This document shows positions 1 to 7,792 of a DNA stretch of 64,000 nt, piece by piece. The notes beneath the pieces are model-generated. The model saw only the letters and a list, made by a program, of their open reading frames with translations. It ran no database searches and had not been told where the DNA came from. This DNA comes from Bryobacteraceae bacterium (GTDB lineage Bacteria; Acidobacteriota; Terriglobia; Bryobacterales; Bryobacteraceae). The stretch covers positions 1-64,000 of the forward strand of contig JANWVO010000038.1 in NCBI GenBank assembly GCA_025056865.1, read 5' to 3'. Each line of letters opens with the position of its first letter. The stretch's first letter is position 1. The position numbers were made by a program, and so were the translations under genes.

Positions 1-1
1 C

Positions 2-385
2 CGCCGCCTGGCCGACTCCAGCCACGTCCTCGCCCTGCTCCAGCGCTACGAGGCCATGTTCCGCCGCCAGTACGAGCGCGCCCTGCGCCTGCTGTGGGAG
101 CACCGCGACCGCCAGCGCCGCCTCAACCAGCCCCAGCCCGAAGAGGCGGCCCGCCGCCGCCCGTCCGCCCCCTCGCCCGAGACCCGCGCCGCCCTCCAGG
201 CGCTCCATGTCCTGCTCACCGCCCCCACGCCCGGCGAGCTGGAAAATCTGCAAAACGAACCGGAGACGCTCTTAACCCCTGGGACAAATTGCACTTCCGC
301 GCCGTTGCCACGCGAGCTGCCACGTGAACTCCCCTCGGCCATCCGACGCAGGCAGGCCCAGCGGAACGGCTCCGCCGCCTGTTGA
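2..385 (+). CDS. Partial conserved hypothetical protein (C-terminal part)
   Basis: The reading frame is open from the left edge of the window to a TGA at 383-385, so the true start lies outside. The visible residues form a basic amphipathic helix (LLQRYEAMFRRQYERALRLL) and end after a Pro/Arg-rich stretch and a NLQNEPE-like tail. This helix-plus-tail layout resembles the C-terminus of a multicopy hypothetical family of Acidobacteria whose N-terminus usually carries a TGP(R)TPEGK-type motif; that N-terminus cannot be seen here. Function is unknown and the family assignment comes from memory. An ATG at codon 19 (position 56) could be an internal start. Confidence 0.5.
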   Translation, partial: RRLADSSHVLALLQRYEAMFRRQYERALRLLWEHRDRQRRLNQPQPEEAARRRPSAPSPETRAALQALHVLLTAPTPGELENLQNEPETLLTPGTNCTSAPLPRELPRELPSAIRRRQAQRNGSAAC

Positions 386-988
386 CCGGAAAGATGCATC
401 GTCTCGGGCTGTCACGATGCGGCTTGTCTTGAGCACGGAGCCGTCCGTGCGCCTCCAGGAAGGGCCGCGGGCGGTTTCTGGCGGACAACCGCCGGATTTT
501 GCGTGCCCTCCCGGACGAGTCGCTGGGCATCGGAGAGCAGGATTACTGCCGGTGCAGCCGCTGGCCTTGCTGCCCTGCCAGTCCGGAGGGAGCGGATCCA
601 TTCCCACGGCTCCCACCCGCCAACGCGGCCTGAGCCACGGACAGGACGCGCCATCTCCTCCGCAATGGCGAGGCGGTCTCTGCACCGTGTCTTGCGCGAG
701 GCATTGGCAGAACCGCGGTGAATTCCCAGGCGCGCCCCGCAACCGCCTGCCCGGCGGTGCGCCTCCTCAGGAACGCCCGGAGCTGCCGCCTGAGCGTCGC
801 CCGCGCCTGCTCATGCGCCGCTCCCCATCACTGCCATCTGGAGCCCCGTCCTACGGGCGGCGGAAACGCAGTCACCGCGCAGGCCCGGACCGGCGCGCGC
901 CGCTGGATTCGTGCTCGGCCTGCCGGGCGCCGCGCCTGAATTCCGGATCCGCGGAGCCGCAGCGCCCCCTTCCCCTGCGCCGTCAGGC
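386..988. other. Gene-poor stretch without recognisable coding
   Basis: About 600 bases between the partial first gene and the end of the lactate-racemase-like gene. Several frames stay open because the DNA is very GC-rich, but none gives a product with recognisable motifs, a credible ribosome site or a hydrophobic or repeat pattern. I see no RNA gene, mobile element or clear terminator. Confidence 0.4.
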
Positions 989-2263
989 TCAATTCTCGAA
1001 CCGCCCGCGCCAAGCCCACAATCCCAGGGCCGGATTCGAGATGTAGAAAATCTCCTCGCCGTCGACGACGTTCCACCCGTCCTTCAGCTTCGCCGGGTTG
1101 TATCGCTTCATCATGACCTCAAGGTCGCCGTAGCGGAAGTTGACGGCATCGATCTCTTCCCGCGTCAGGTGGCCGGGACAGTAAGTGATCTGGAACCGCC
1201 CCTCCGACGATCCGTGAATCAGGTGTGCGGCGGCGCTCAGGTTCTCGGCCAGATCCCGGTTCTTTCTCACCGCCTCCAGCACTCTCGGCGTCCCCACGTA
1301 GCCGTACTTCCGGATGAGCTGGTCGATGCCCGGATCCTCGCCGAATTCCTTCACCCCGGGCGCCAGCACGATCAGCTCCGCATCGTCAGCCAGCGCCATG
1401 CGCGTCCGGTAAATCGCCTTGTTGCCGAGCCACGTGCTGCGGAACTCGCCCGGATCCAGATAGACCACCGCCTTCCGGATCTGCCGGTCCATCATGACGA
1501 AGTTCACCTTCAGGCTCAGCTCGGCCGCCTGAAGGAAGCAGCGGTCATCATCGCCCGCATAAAAGCCCCGGATGGCAAGCTGGCCGGCGTCGTTCTTGCT
1601 CACCACGGTGTGCAGGTACACGATGGGAAGGTGCCGGGCGTACTTCTCGGCGGCGTAGTTCAGCACCCGCCGTACCGGATTGTCGGCGCGCCCCATCAGC
1701 CTCTCCATGCCATAGACCGCGCCAAGGAAATGGCTCTTGTTGATCCCTTCGCGCCCCCCCGTGCCCACGAACACGTTCTTCGTGTAATTCGCCATGCCGA
1801 TCACTTCGTGCGGCACCACCTGGCCGATGGAGAGGATCAGGTCAAATCCGCCTTCCACCAGAAGCCGGTCCACCTGCGCCGGCCAGGCGAAGTCCACCAG
1901 CCCGCCGGACTGCTCCTTCACGTACTCGGCCGGCACCTCGCCCAGCGTGACAATCCCGTTCCGCCAGTCATGCACCCGGAACAGCGTCCGGGGCACGCCC
2001 GGAAACATGTGCTCGATCTCGGATGGCGTCATCGGCACATGCGTGCCGATGGCGGGCAGCACCGCCTTGAGGCGGTCCCCGTAGTAGTCGTACACAAGCC
2101 GCGTGATCTCGCCGGCGCGGGAATGCACTCGCGTAATATCGGGTGGCAGCGCCAGCACGCGCTGCCGCGGCCCCAGCGCGTCGAGCGCGGCGAATACGGC
2201 ACGCTTCAGCTCTTCGGGCGAGAAATCCGTGGTCGGCGAACCGGCTGCAAAGTACAGGCTCAT
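989..2263 (-). CDS. Nickel-dependent lactate racemase family protein (LarA-like)
   Basis: A 424-residue protein, the usual length of LarA. LarA enzymes use a nickel-pincer cofactor to racemise lactate or related 2-hydroxyacids. The N-terminal motif PPDITRVHS (40-48) matches the family's PPD.TR.H signature. H75 (GTHVP), H98, H152 (VPHE), K162 and H178 fall in the regions of the LarA catalytic histidines and the cofactor lysine. The start at 2263 is chosen because GAAGGTGAG sits directly before the ATG; an upstream in-frame start would add 41 unlikely residues. No larB, larC or larE cofactor genes are visible nearby, so the substrate is open; many paralogues act on other hydroxyacids. It is codirectional with the flgF-flgJ unit but separated by 216 bases. 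Confidence 0.85.
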   Translation of the reverse strand: MSLYFAAGSPTTDFSPEELKRAVFAALDALGPRQRVLALPPDITRVHSRAGEITRLVYDYYGDRLKAVLPAIGTHVPMTPSEIEHMFPGVPRTLFRVHDWRNGIVTLGEVPAEYVKEQSGGLVDFAWPAQVDRLLVEGGFDLILSIGQVVPHEVIGMANYTKNVFVGTGGREGINKSHFLGAVYGMERLMGRADNPVRRVLNYAAEKYARHLPIVYLHTVVSKNDAGQLAIRGFYAGDDDRCFLQAAELSLKVNFVMMDRQIRKAVVYLDPGEFRSTWLGNKAIYRTRMALADDAELIVLAPGVKEFGEDPGIDQLIRKYGYVGTPRVLEAVRKNRDLAENLSAAAHLIHGSSEGRFQITYCPGHLTREEIDAVNFRYGDLEVMMKRYNPAKLKDGWNVVDGEEIFYISNPALGLWAWRGRFEN

Positions 2264-2273
2264 CTCACCTTCA

Positions 2274-2279
2274 AGTATA
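2274..2279 (-). promoter_or_regulatory. Candidate -10 box (TATACT) for the larA-like gene
   Basis: TATACT lies on the minus strand about 10 bases before the ATG at 2263 and overlaps the upstream side of the ribosome site. No good -35 hexamer is seen at 16-18 bases. The same sequence occurs at a similar distance before recN. This would imply a very short leader. Confidence 0.25.
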
Positions 2280-2479
2280 GGCCTGACATGCCAGTAAGCA
2301 GGCGAAATTCGCCCCGCGCCGCCACACGGCCGCCCGCCTTCGGCTTCTGGAGCCGCCTCGCCAGCCCGGCTCGCCCGCAGCGACAACAGGCTTCCCCCGG
2401 CTTGCTCGCGCGTTGGGGCCTCGCACCGCGCCCTCAGTGACGCGGCTGATACTTCGCCCCCGCGTGCGCGCCCTGCGGC

Positions 2480-2860
2480 TCATCGTTTCACCGCCTGCCC
2501 GACCGCATCCTGCGCCCCGGATCGCGCGTCCTGGCCTTCGGTCCTGCCGGGCTCTCCGCCAAGCGCCTGGTCGGCCATCTTCGCCAACCCGAGTCCTCCC
2601 GCTGCCGCCATCGCCAGCGCGAGTTGCTGCTCTGCCATCTCCATCAGGCCCAGGCCCGCCTCGCCTCCCTCGCTGCCCGCCCAGCTCGAGCCCCCAGCCT
2701 CGCGCATGGAGCGCAGCATCTGCCCGATCAGCAACGCCTCGAACTGTTGCCCCAGCGCCTTTCGCACCTCGGGATCTCGGGCGTCTTTCTTCGAAATCAC
2801 TCCCTCGGCGCCCCAATCAAAGGCGCTGATCGCCCACGCCCTGTCAACAGGCTCTGCCAT
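2480..2860 (-). CDS. flgJ: Flagellar rod-binding protein FlgJ (N-terminal domain only)
   Basis: A 126-residue protein matching the FlgJ rod-cap domain. It has the conserved FEALLIGQMLRSMREA helix (about 41-56) followed by MAEQQLALAMAAAGGLGLAKMA. In enterobacteria FlgJ carries a C-terminal muramidase that clears peptidoglycan for the rod; here the protein ends after the rod-binding domain plus a short polar tail, as in many non-proteobacterial flagella, so a separate enzyme would be needed. The start is well supported by AGGAGG five bases before the ATG. It is the last gene of the minus-strand flgF-G-A-H-I-J unit and follows flgI after an unusually long 250-base spacer. Confidence 0.85.
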   Translation of the reverse strand: MAEPVDRAWAISAFDWGAEGVISKKDARDPEVRKALGQQFEALLIGQMLRSMREAGGSSWAGSEGGEAGLGLMEMAEQQLALAMAAAGGLGLAKMADQALGGEPGRTEGQDARSGAQDAVGQAVKR

Positions 2861-2880
2861 CTTTTCCTCCTATCGCTCGC

Positions 2881-2938
2881 CGCCTCGTGCGCACTCTTGG
2901 CAGATGTTCCCCTTCGTTCCTGCGCCTCGTGCGGACTC
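2881..2938. repeat. 42-bp imperfect tandem repeat in the flgI-flgJ spacer
   Basis: A 16-base element CGCCTCGTGCGCACTC at 2881 recurs at 2923 with one mismatch, giving a 42-base period. It lies in the 250-base spacer between flgI and flgJ, where no gene is recognisable. Similar imperfect duplications occur in the plus-strand flagellar spacers. Confidence 0.7.
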
Positions 2939-3110
2939 TCCCGCCCCGGAGCAGCAGAACGTCCCTCCGCGGCCAGTCCTTCCTGCCAGCCCATGCACGC
3001 TCCACCGGCTTCCTCCGCCACTCTTTGCGCCGTTCCGGTTCTGCCCGTCCGCCTGCGTGGAAGGGCCGTGGAGCCAAGATGCCGGCCAGACGGACTGGGC
3101 CAGCACCGGA

Positions 3111-4388
3111 CTAGATGACCTCCACCTCGGCATCGAGCGCGCCCGCGGCTTTCAGCGCCTGCACGATGGCGACAATGTCGCGCGCGGTCGCTCCCAACGC
3201 GGTCAATGCCCTCGCCAGATCCTCGACGGTCGCTCCCTCGCGAAGCTGGACATTCTGCGCCCGCTCTTCGCGCACTCCCACCTTTACCTCGGGAGTAACC
3301 GCTGTCTGCCCGGCCCCCAGAGGCGCCGGTTGGCTGACTCCGTACGCGGTCTGGATCTCGATCGTCAAGGCGCCGTGCAGAATCGACACCGGCCGGATGC
3401 GGATGTCCTGTCCCGCCGTGATCGTGCCCGTGCGCTCGTTGATGACGATCTTGCGCGTCCGGTCCGCTTCGAGGGTCAGATTCTCAACCTCCGCAAGAAA
3501 CTCCACTGTCCTTGAACGGAACTCCTGCGGCACCTGCACTTCGACAAGCGCGGCGTTCTCGCACCGCGCCGCATTGGGGAATTTCGTGTTGATGGCCTGC
3601 GCCATCCGCGCCGCGGTCGTGAAATCCGGCTGCCGCAGTTGCAGCCGCACGCTTCCTTCGGCCAGCGCGTTCGGCGGCGTCCTTTCGATGATCGCCCCGC
3701 CGGGAATCCGCCCGGCCGTCGGATGGTTCATCGTTGTTGTGTTGCCCGCTCCCCCCCGCGCCACAAAGCCGGCCGTCAGCACCGGCCCCTGGGCCACCGC
3801 ATACACATCCCCATTGGCTGCCTTGAGCGGAGTCAACAGCAGCAGCCCGCCCTGAAGGTTGGTCGCATCACCAATCGCCGCCACCTGCACGTCGATCCGC
3901 GTCCCCGGCTGGGCGAACGCGGGCAGATTGGCGGTGACGATCACAGCAGCCGTGTTGCGGACCAGCATCGCCGTCGGCGGCACCTGCACGCCCATCCGCT
4001 CCAGCAGGTTGGCCAGCGTTTGCGCGGAGAAGAACGTCTGCCGCTTGTCGCCCGTCCCATTCAGCCCCACCACCAGCCCGTAGCCGATCAGCTGGTTGTC
4101 CCGCACGCCCTCCACCGCCGCGATTTCCTTGATCCGGACGCCGGCATGCAGGCAAACGCAGCACGCCAGCAGGGCGCACAGCGCCGCGGGCTGCCAGGCG
4201 ACCCTCGCCCTTCTTGCCGCACCCGATCCTTCCCCCCGGGAACCCGGCCCTTGCGCTTGCAGGACCCTTCCGGACGGCCCGGGCCTGTCCATGGCCCGCC
4301 GGCACCCCTTCCGCGCGCCGCATCCTGCGGCCTGCCTGCCCGGGAACTCCCTCGCGGCGCACTCGCGGCCTTCCACTGTCGCCCTCAT
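3111..4388 (-). CDS. flgI: Flagellar P-ring protein FlgI
   Basis: FlgI forms the periplasmic P-ring around the rod. The body from RIKEIAAVEGVRDNQLIGYG onward follows the family closely: GLVVGLNGTGDKRQTFFSAQTL, then TANLPAFAQPGTRIDV, and a C-terminal VIINERTGTI-like segment (VINERTGTI). A hydrophobic signal segment ends at the HAG before RIKEI. The start at 4388 has GAGGTGG just before it and lies directly after flgH, but gives a 425-residue product with about 60 extra basic residues ahead of the signal peptide. An internal ATG at 4292, preceded by GGAAGGGG, gives 393 residues, nearer the family's roughly 365, and may be the true start. Confidence 0.93.
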   Translation of the reverse strand: MRATVEGRECAAREFPGRQAAGCGARKGCRRAMDRPGPSGRVLQAQGPGSRGEGSGAARRARVAWQPAALCALLACCVCLHAGVRIKEIAAVEGVRDNQLIGYGLVVGLNGTGDKRQTFFSAQTLANLLERMGVQVPPTAMLVRNTAAVIVTANLPAFAQPGTRIDVQVAAIGDATNLQGGLLLLTPLKAANGDVYAVAQGPVLTAGFVARGGAGNTTTMNHPTAGRIPGGAIIERTPPNALAEGSVRLQLRQPDFTTAARMAQAINTKFPNAARCENAALVEVQVPQEFRSRTVEFLAEVENLTLEADRTRKIVINERTGTITAGQDIRIRPVSILHGALTIEIQTAYGVSQPAPLGAGQTAVTPEVKVGVREERAQNVQLREGATVEDLARALTALGATARDIVAIVQALKAAGALDAEVEVI

Positions 4389-4402
4389 CGATCCACCTCA
4401 GT

Positions 4403-5104
4403 TCAGAACGGCAGCAGGCCGGTCAGCAGGCGATAGAGAAAGTTCGGCCTCCGGATGGCGTCCTGTACGACGCCCCGGCCTTCCACCCGCACCTCCAGAT
4501 CGGAGAGCCGGTCGCTGCTGACCCGGTTGCCCGGGCTCAGGTCGTTCCATCGCATCAGCCCGCGGATCGTCACCCGCTGCCGCTCCGAGTTGATCCAGAC
4601 TTCTTTGCTGCCCTCGACGACCAGGCTCCCGTTGGGAAGCACATGGGTCACCCGGGCGGAAATCGTGGTTTCCAGCACGGATTCCCGCGACGTCTCCCCC
4701 TGCCCGTCGAGCTTGCTCTGCCCACCCAGATTGGCCAGCTGCCCGAGAGGCCCGGAGGCGCGAACCGGCCCTGCGAGCGAGGTGATGCCCGCCCTCGCCT
4801 CGGACTTCCGGACCGAAGTCGTGGCCCCCTTCGAGATGGCGCTGGCGCGGTCTGCGACCACGATGGTGACGAGGTCGCCCTCCTGAACCGCCCTGAGGTC
4901 CCGCGCCAGATCGGCCAGCCTGCCCCGGCTCGTGTACAGCGAACCCGGAGACGCGGCCTCCCCTGCGAGGCCGTGGCGCTCGTTCGCCTCACGGATCAGG
5001 CGGTCCAGGCTTGACTCCGCGCCCGCCCGCCGGCCTGGCCTTTCCGCCGCGCCAGCCCAATGACAGCACAGGCTGACGACGGCCACGTATGCGAGCTTCC
5101 TCAT
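4403..5104 (-). CDS. flgH: Flagellar L-ring protein FlgH
   Basis: A 233-residue protein that builds the outer-membrane L-ring. Family features are SLYTSRGRLADLARDLRAVQEGDLVTIVV (about 55-85), a central Ser/Gly-rich segment, and the C-terminal WNDLSPGNRVSSDRLSDLEVRVEGRG. The start at 5104 is fixed by AAGGAGGG and by an ATGA overlap with the end of flgA. FlgH is usually a lipoprotein. Here the signal segment (MRKLAYVAVVSLCCHWAGAA) has cysteines but no good lipobox, so it may be cleaved by signal peptidase I instead. It is part of the minus-strand rod/ring unit. Confidence 0.93.
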   Translation of the reverse strand: MRKLAYVAVVSLCCHWAGAAERPGRRAGAESSLDRLIREANERHGLAGEAASPGSLYTSRGRLADLARDLRAVQEGDLVTIVVADRASAISKGATTSVRKSEARAGITSLAGPVRASGPLGQLANLGGQSKLDGQGETSRESVLETTISARVTHVLPNGSLVVEGSKEVWINSERQRVTIRGLMRWNDLSPGNRVSSDRLSDLEVRVEGRGVVQDAIRRPNFLYRLLTGLLPF

Positions 5105-5985
5105 CGCCGGGCACCCTCCTTCCGCGCCAGAACCGCCTCCCCGGGACCGGTGAGGCGGGCCCGGATCCGCTCCGATGTGAATGGACTCTTCACGAGGATG
5201 GTTTCGCCAGGCCGCCCGCCGGTCAGCGCCACCACATCGACGCGCACGCTCGACTCCGTTTCTTTCACGGTCAGCGACACGCGCGACCCAGCCTGCACGG
5301 CCAGCGGCGCTATCAACCACTTCGGGTCCACCTTCTCCCCAGCCTCCAGCCGCCGCCGCGCCTTCCAGCCTGCAAAGGCCGAAGGGGCTTCCGCCGGCGC
5401 GGGAGGGGGCCAGCCCACCTCGCGGATCTCCGCCTCGAGATCTCCCTCGCCGATGGCCGCTCCGGCGGCAATGGCCCGCTTTGCCACCAGCACGGGACGC
5501 CGGATCTCGATCTTCACCACGGCGGAGATGGGCACGCTTCGGCCTCCGCCGGCCGGCTGGATCCGCCCGCTCCAGTTGTACACCCCGGGGATTCCCGATG
5601 GGCGGATCGCGGTTGGCGAGAAAACGTACTCGCCCTCAGGCACCGGCCCGGCAGGCCCGCGCAGGACAGAGACCGTTCCGTCCGGCGGCAGCGCCTTGCG
5701 CATGGCTGCCAGCATCCCCTCCAGGCTGGCTGCGCCGGACTTGCGGACAACGCAAACCCGGGAAGGCAGCTCTGGAACCGCCGGCGCGCCGCCAAGCGCA
5801 GCCAGCATCTCCCGCCGCGCCAGCCACCGCACGATGCCGGGCATAGGCGCATACCCAATCGGAGTAGCCGGATCGGCCTGACGCAGGGCCGGGACAGCCG
5901 CTGCCAGATCCTGCGCGCGGATGCGGTCGCCGGCAACCTCGACGCAGGCCGGTGGAAACAGGAGAAGCAGTGCGGCAATCAGCAT
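5101..5985 (-). CDS. flgA: Flagellar basal-body P-ring assembly chaperone FlgA
   Basis: A 294-residue exported protein that assists P-ring assembly. It starts with a hydrophobic signal segment (LIAALLLLFPPAC). The C-terminal half contains the SAF-type region VLVAKRAIAAGAAIGEGDLEAE and ends with the FlgA-typical VSLTVKETESSVRVDVVALTGGRPGETILVKS. The N-terminal third is poorly conserved, as usual for FlgA. It sits between flgG and flgH, its classic partner order in non-enterobacterial rod/ring operons, and its stop overlaps the flgH start by four bases. No strong ribosome site precedes the ATG at 5985, so translational coupling to flgG, 10 bases upstream, is likely. Confidence 0.88.
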   Translation of the reverse strand: MLIAALLLLFPPACVEVAGDRIRAQDLAAAVPALRQADPATPIGYAPMPGIVRWLARREMLAALGGAPAVPELPSRVCVVRKSGAASLEGMLAAMRKALPPDGTVSVLRGPAGPVPEGEYVFSPTAIRPSGIPGVYNWSGRIQPAGGGRSVPISAVVKIEIRRPVLVAKRAIAAGAAIGEGDLEAEIREVGWPPPAPAEAPSAFAGWKARRRLEAGEKVDPKWLIAPLAVQAGSRVSLTVKETESSVRVDVVALTGGRPGETILVKSPFTSERIRARLTGPGEAVLARKEGARR

Positions 5986-5995
5986 GGCTCGGGCT

Positions 5996-6787
5996 CTAGC
6001 GGGTCATGTTGTTCACCTGCTGGTACATCTCGTCGGCGGCGCGCACCACCTTGCTGTTGGCTTCGTAGGCCCGCTGGCTGACAATCAGATTCACAAACTC
6101 CTCGACCACGCTCACGTTGGACTGTTCCACAAAGCCCTGCAGGAGTGTTCCAAGGCCCTCCTGGCCTCCCGGATTGCCTACGGTCGGCTCGCCGCTGGCA
6201 TCGGTCGGCAGATAGAGGTTGCGGCCGATGCTATGCAAACCGGCGGGATTGGCAAAGTTGGCCAGTTGGATCTGCCCGGCGAGCTGGGCGGCTGACTGCC
6301 CGGGAAGCGTGTAACTCACCGTCCCATCGGCGCCGATGGTGATGCTCTGCGCCTCGGGCGGAATCGTGATCTGCGGCTCCAGCGGGTCGCCAAGCGCTGT
6401 CACCAGATTCCCGTCCCTGTCGAGATGAAACTGGCCGGCGCGCGTGTAGGCAATTTCCCCCGTTGGCCGGCGCACCTGGAAGAAGCCGCGGCCTTCGATG
6501 ACGAGATCCAGAGGATTCCCTGTCGCCGAGAAGCTGCCCTGGGCGAAGGAGATGCTGTTGGAGGTCACCCGGGTGCCCAGCCCCAGTTGCAGGCCCGTCG
6601 GCACCACCGTCTGCGCGCCCGCGGCGGCTCCCGGCTGAAGGATCGTCTGATACAAAAGGTCCTGGAACTGCGCGCGCCGCGCCTTGAATCCCACCGTGCC
6701 CGCGTTGGCGAGGTTGTGAGCGATGTTGTCGACGTTGGTCTGCTGAGCCTCCATCCCGCTGGCCGCGCTGTACAATGCCCGAATCAT
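5996..6787 (-). CDS. flgG: Flagellar distal rod protein FlgG
   Basis: A 263-residue protein, standard length for FlgG, which forms the distal rod and is exported by the flagellar type III system without a cleaved signal. The N-terminal MIRALYSAASGMEAQQ and NVDNIAHNLANAGTVGFK are diagnostic. The middle has ISFAQGSFSATGNPLDLVIEGRGFF, and the C-terminus ends with the flg_bbr motif NLIVSQRAYEANSKVVRAADEM. The start at 6787 is chosen by family alignment; AGGAGGG lies about 11 bases upstream. It follows flgF with a 34-base gap. Confidence 0.97.
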   Translation of the reverse strand: MIRALYSAASGMEAQQTNVDNIAHNLANAGTVGFKARRAQFQDLLYQTILQPGAAAGAQTVVPTGLQLGLGTRVTSNSISFAQGSFSATGNPLDLVIEGRGFFQVRRPTGEIAYTRAGQFHLDRDGNLVTALGDPLEPQITIPPEAQSITIGADGTVSYTLPGQSAAQLAGQIQLANFANPAGLHSIGRNLYLPTDASGEPTVGNPGGQEGLGTLLQGFVEQSNVSVVEEFVNLIVSQRAYEANSKVVRAADEMYQQVNNMTR

Positions 6788-6821
6788 CTCTGCTTGCCCT
6801 CCTGCCTGCTGAACCTTCTCT

Positions 6822-7571
6822 TCACGGATTGACTCTGGCGACCTCATCCACCGCCTTGCGGCCCATTTCGCCGCCGAGCTGGATCGCCCGTTGCAGGGTT
6901 TCGAACTGGCGGAGAATCGTCACCAGGCGGACCGCCGTTTCCGGAACCGAAACGTTGCTCGCCTCCACCTTCCCCTGATGCACCACCGCCTGCGCATCCC
7001 GCAGCCGGGGCAGCGAGGCCCGGTCGAGCTGAAAGTACACACCCTCGCGCCGGGCGGTGGCAGACAGATCGGCCTCCACGATCCGGATCCGTCCCAGAAC
7101 CGTTCCGTTCTGGCTGACTTCTCCGTTCTGGCCGACCTCGAGCGGCTGCCCGGGTTCGGCGCGGATCCGGCGCGAATCGGCAGATGCGAATTCAAAACCT
7201 TCCGGGCTGACGAGCCTGCCGTCCCGGTCGATCCGGATCCGGCCTGCTCTGGTCAGCCGCAATCCATCCGGCGCCTCGAGCAGAAAATAGCCGTCGCCGG
7301 AGAGCGCCAGCTCCGATGGATTGCCCGTCTCGACAAGAACGCCCTGCCGCGGATCCGTGTGGTGGCGTTCGAGCGTTGGAGCAAACACCTGCGCCGCGCC
7401 GAGCCCCAGCCCGGCCGCCTCCGCGCTGTCCTGCCCGAGATACAGCGAGTAGACCTCGCGGTCAGCCTTGAATCCGGGCGTCGAGCTGTTGGCCAGATTG
7501 TTGGCGAGAAGATCGAGGCTCTCGAGCCTCGATCTCAGCCCTGCCGCTGCCGTGGACGTGAGCGGATCCAT
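6822..7571 (-). CDS. flgF: Flagellar proximal rod protein FlgF
   Basis: A 249-residue rod protein, first gene of the minus-strand rod/ring unit. It has the N-terminal rod motif LLANNLANSSTPGFKADR, the central GNPSELALSGDGYFLLEA, and a C-terminal helix SNVSVPETAVRLVTILRQFETLQRAI. These are the usual features separating FlgF/FlgG from the hook protein. The start at 7571 follows the alignment and has GGAG four bases upstream; an upstream in-frame start would add 39 non-homologous residues and cross the sigma-54 site. A promoter just ahead of the gene would give a leader of only about 10 bases. Confidence 0.92.
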   Translation of the reverse strand: MDPLTSTAAAGLRSRLESLDLLANNLANSSTPGFKADREVYSLYLGQDSAEAAGLGLGAAQVFAPTLERHHTDPRQGVLVETGNPSELALSGDGYFLLEAPDGLRLTRAGRIRIDRDGRLVSPEGFEFASADSRRIRAEPGQPLEVGQNGEVSQNGTVLGRIRIVEADLSATARREGVYFQLDRASLPRLRDAQAVVHQGKVEASNVSVPETAVRLVTILRQFETLQRAIQLGGEMGRKAVDEVARVNP

Positions 7572-7589
7572 AATCTCCGCGAAGTCCGT

Positions 7590-7605
7590 TGCAATTTTCG
7601 AGCCA
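7590..7605 (-). promoter_or_regulatory. Sigma-54 (-24/-12) promoter for flgF-flgJ
   Basis: On the minus strand the site reads TGGCTCGAAAATTGCA, matching the RpoN consensus TGGCACRNNNNTTGCW at 11 of 12 defined positions, with the required GG-N10-GC spacing. The predicted start point falls about 12 bases after the GC, near 7580, just before the flgF ribosome site. Rod and ring genes are classic RpoN targets in several phyla. No enhancer-binding activator is encoded in the window. Confidence 0.65.
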
Positions 7606-7681
7606 GGCGCATGCAGATCGAAGAAAGGCCCTTCGTCCCGCCGCAGTGCTCCAATCTGGAACAATCCGCGCCGCGGGCACG

Positions 7682-7696
7682 GTTCCAAAAAGGAAC
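7682..7696. promoter_or_regulatory. Inverted repeat GTTCC-AAAAA-GGAAC in the divergent flagellar promoter region
   Basis: A perfect 5-base inverted repeat with an AAAAA spacer, about 80 bases upstream of the flgF -24 element and in the same intergenic region as the fliK site. The distance fits a binding site for an enhancer-binding activator of sigma-54, but it could also be a chance palindrome. Confidence 0.35.
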
Positions 7697-7734
7697 ATGG
7701 CCACGGATGGAGACGGGGCTTTTTTTAGGGAAAT

Positions 7735-7754
7735 GCGGGCAAAATGATGCCCGC
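7735..7754. promoter_or_regulatory. Hairpin GCGGGC-N8-GCCCGC in the divergent flagellar region
   Basis: A perfect six-base inverted repeat around an AT-rich eight-base loop, just upstream of the plus-strand sigma-54-like site. It may be an operator or a structural element. There is no U-tract after it in either direction that would make it a clear terminator. Confidence 0.3.
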
Positions 7755-7761
7755 CGAGGAT

Positions 7762-7777
7762 TGGCAACCATCGTGCT
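7762..7777 (+). promoter_or_regulatory. Possible sigma-54 promoter facing fliK
   Basis: TGGCAACCATCGTGCT has the GG-N10-GC core and matches about 9 of the 12 defined RpoN positions. The predicted start point, about 7788, would fall almost on the assumed fliK start at 7793, so either the fliK start is further downstream or this site is spurious. Confidence 0.35.
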
Positions 7778-7792
7778 CGATGCCGCAGCGTG

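Noticed and set aside
324-1046. A 240-codon plus-strand frame upstream of the larA-like gene
   Set aside because: No ribosome site, no motif, high Pro/Arg/Ser content, and it runs into the antisense of a recognised gene.
7718-7728. The T-run in the flgF-fliK region as a terminator
   Set aside because: No GC-rich stem directly precedes it on the plus strand, and no gene ends there.
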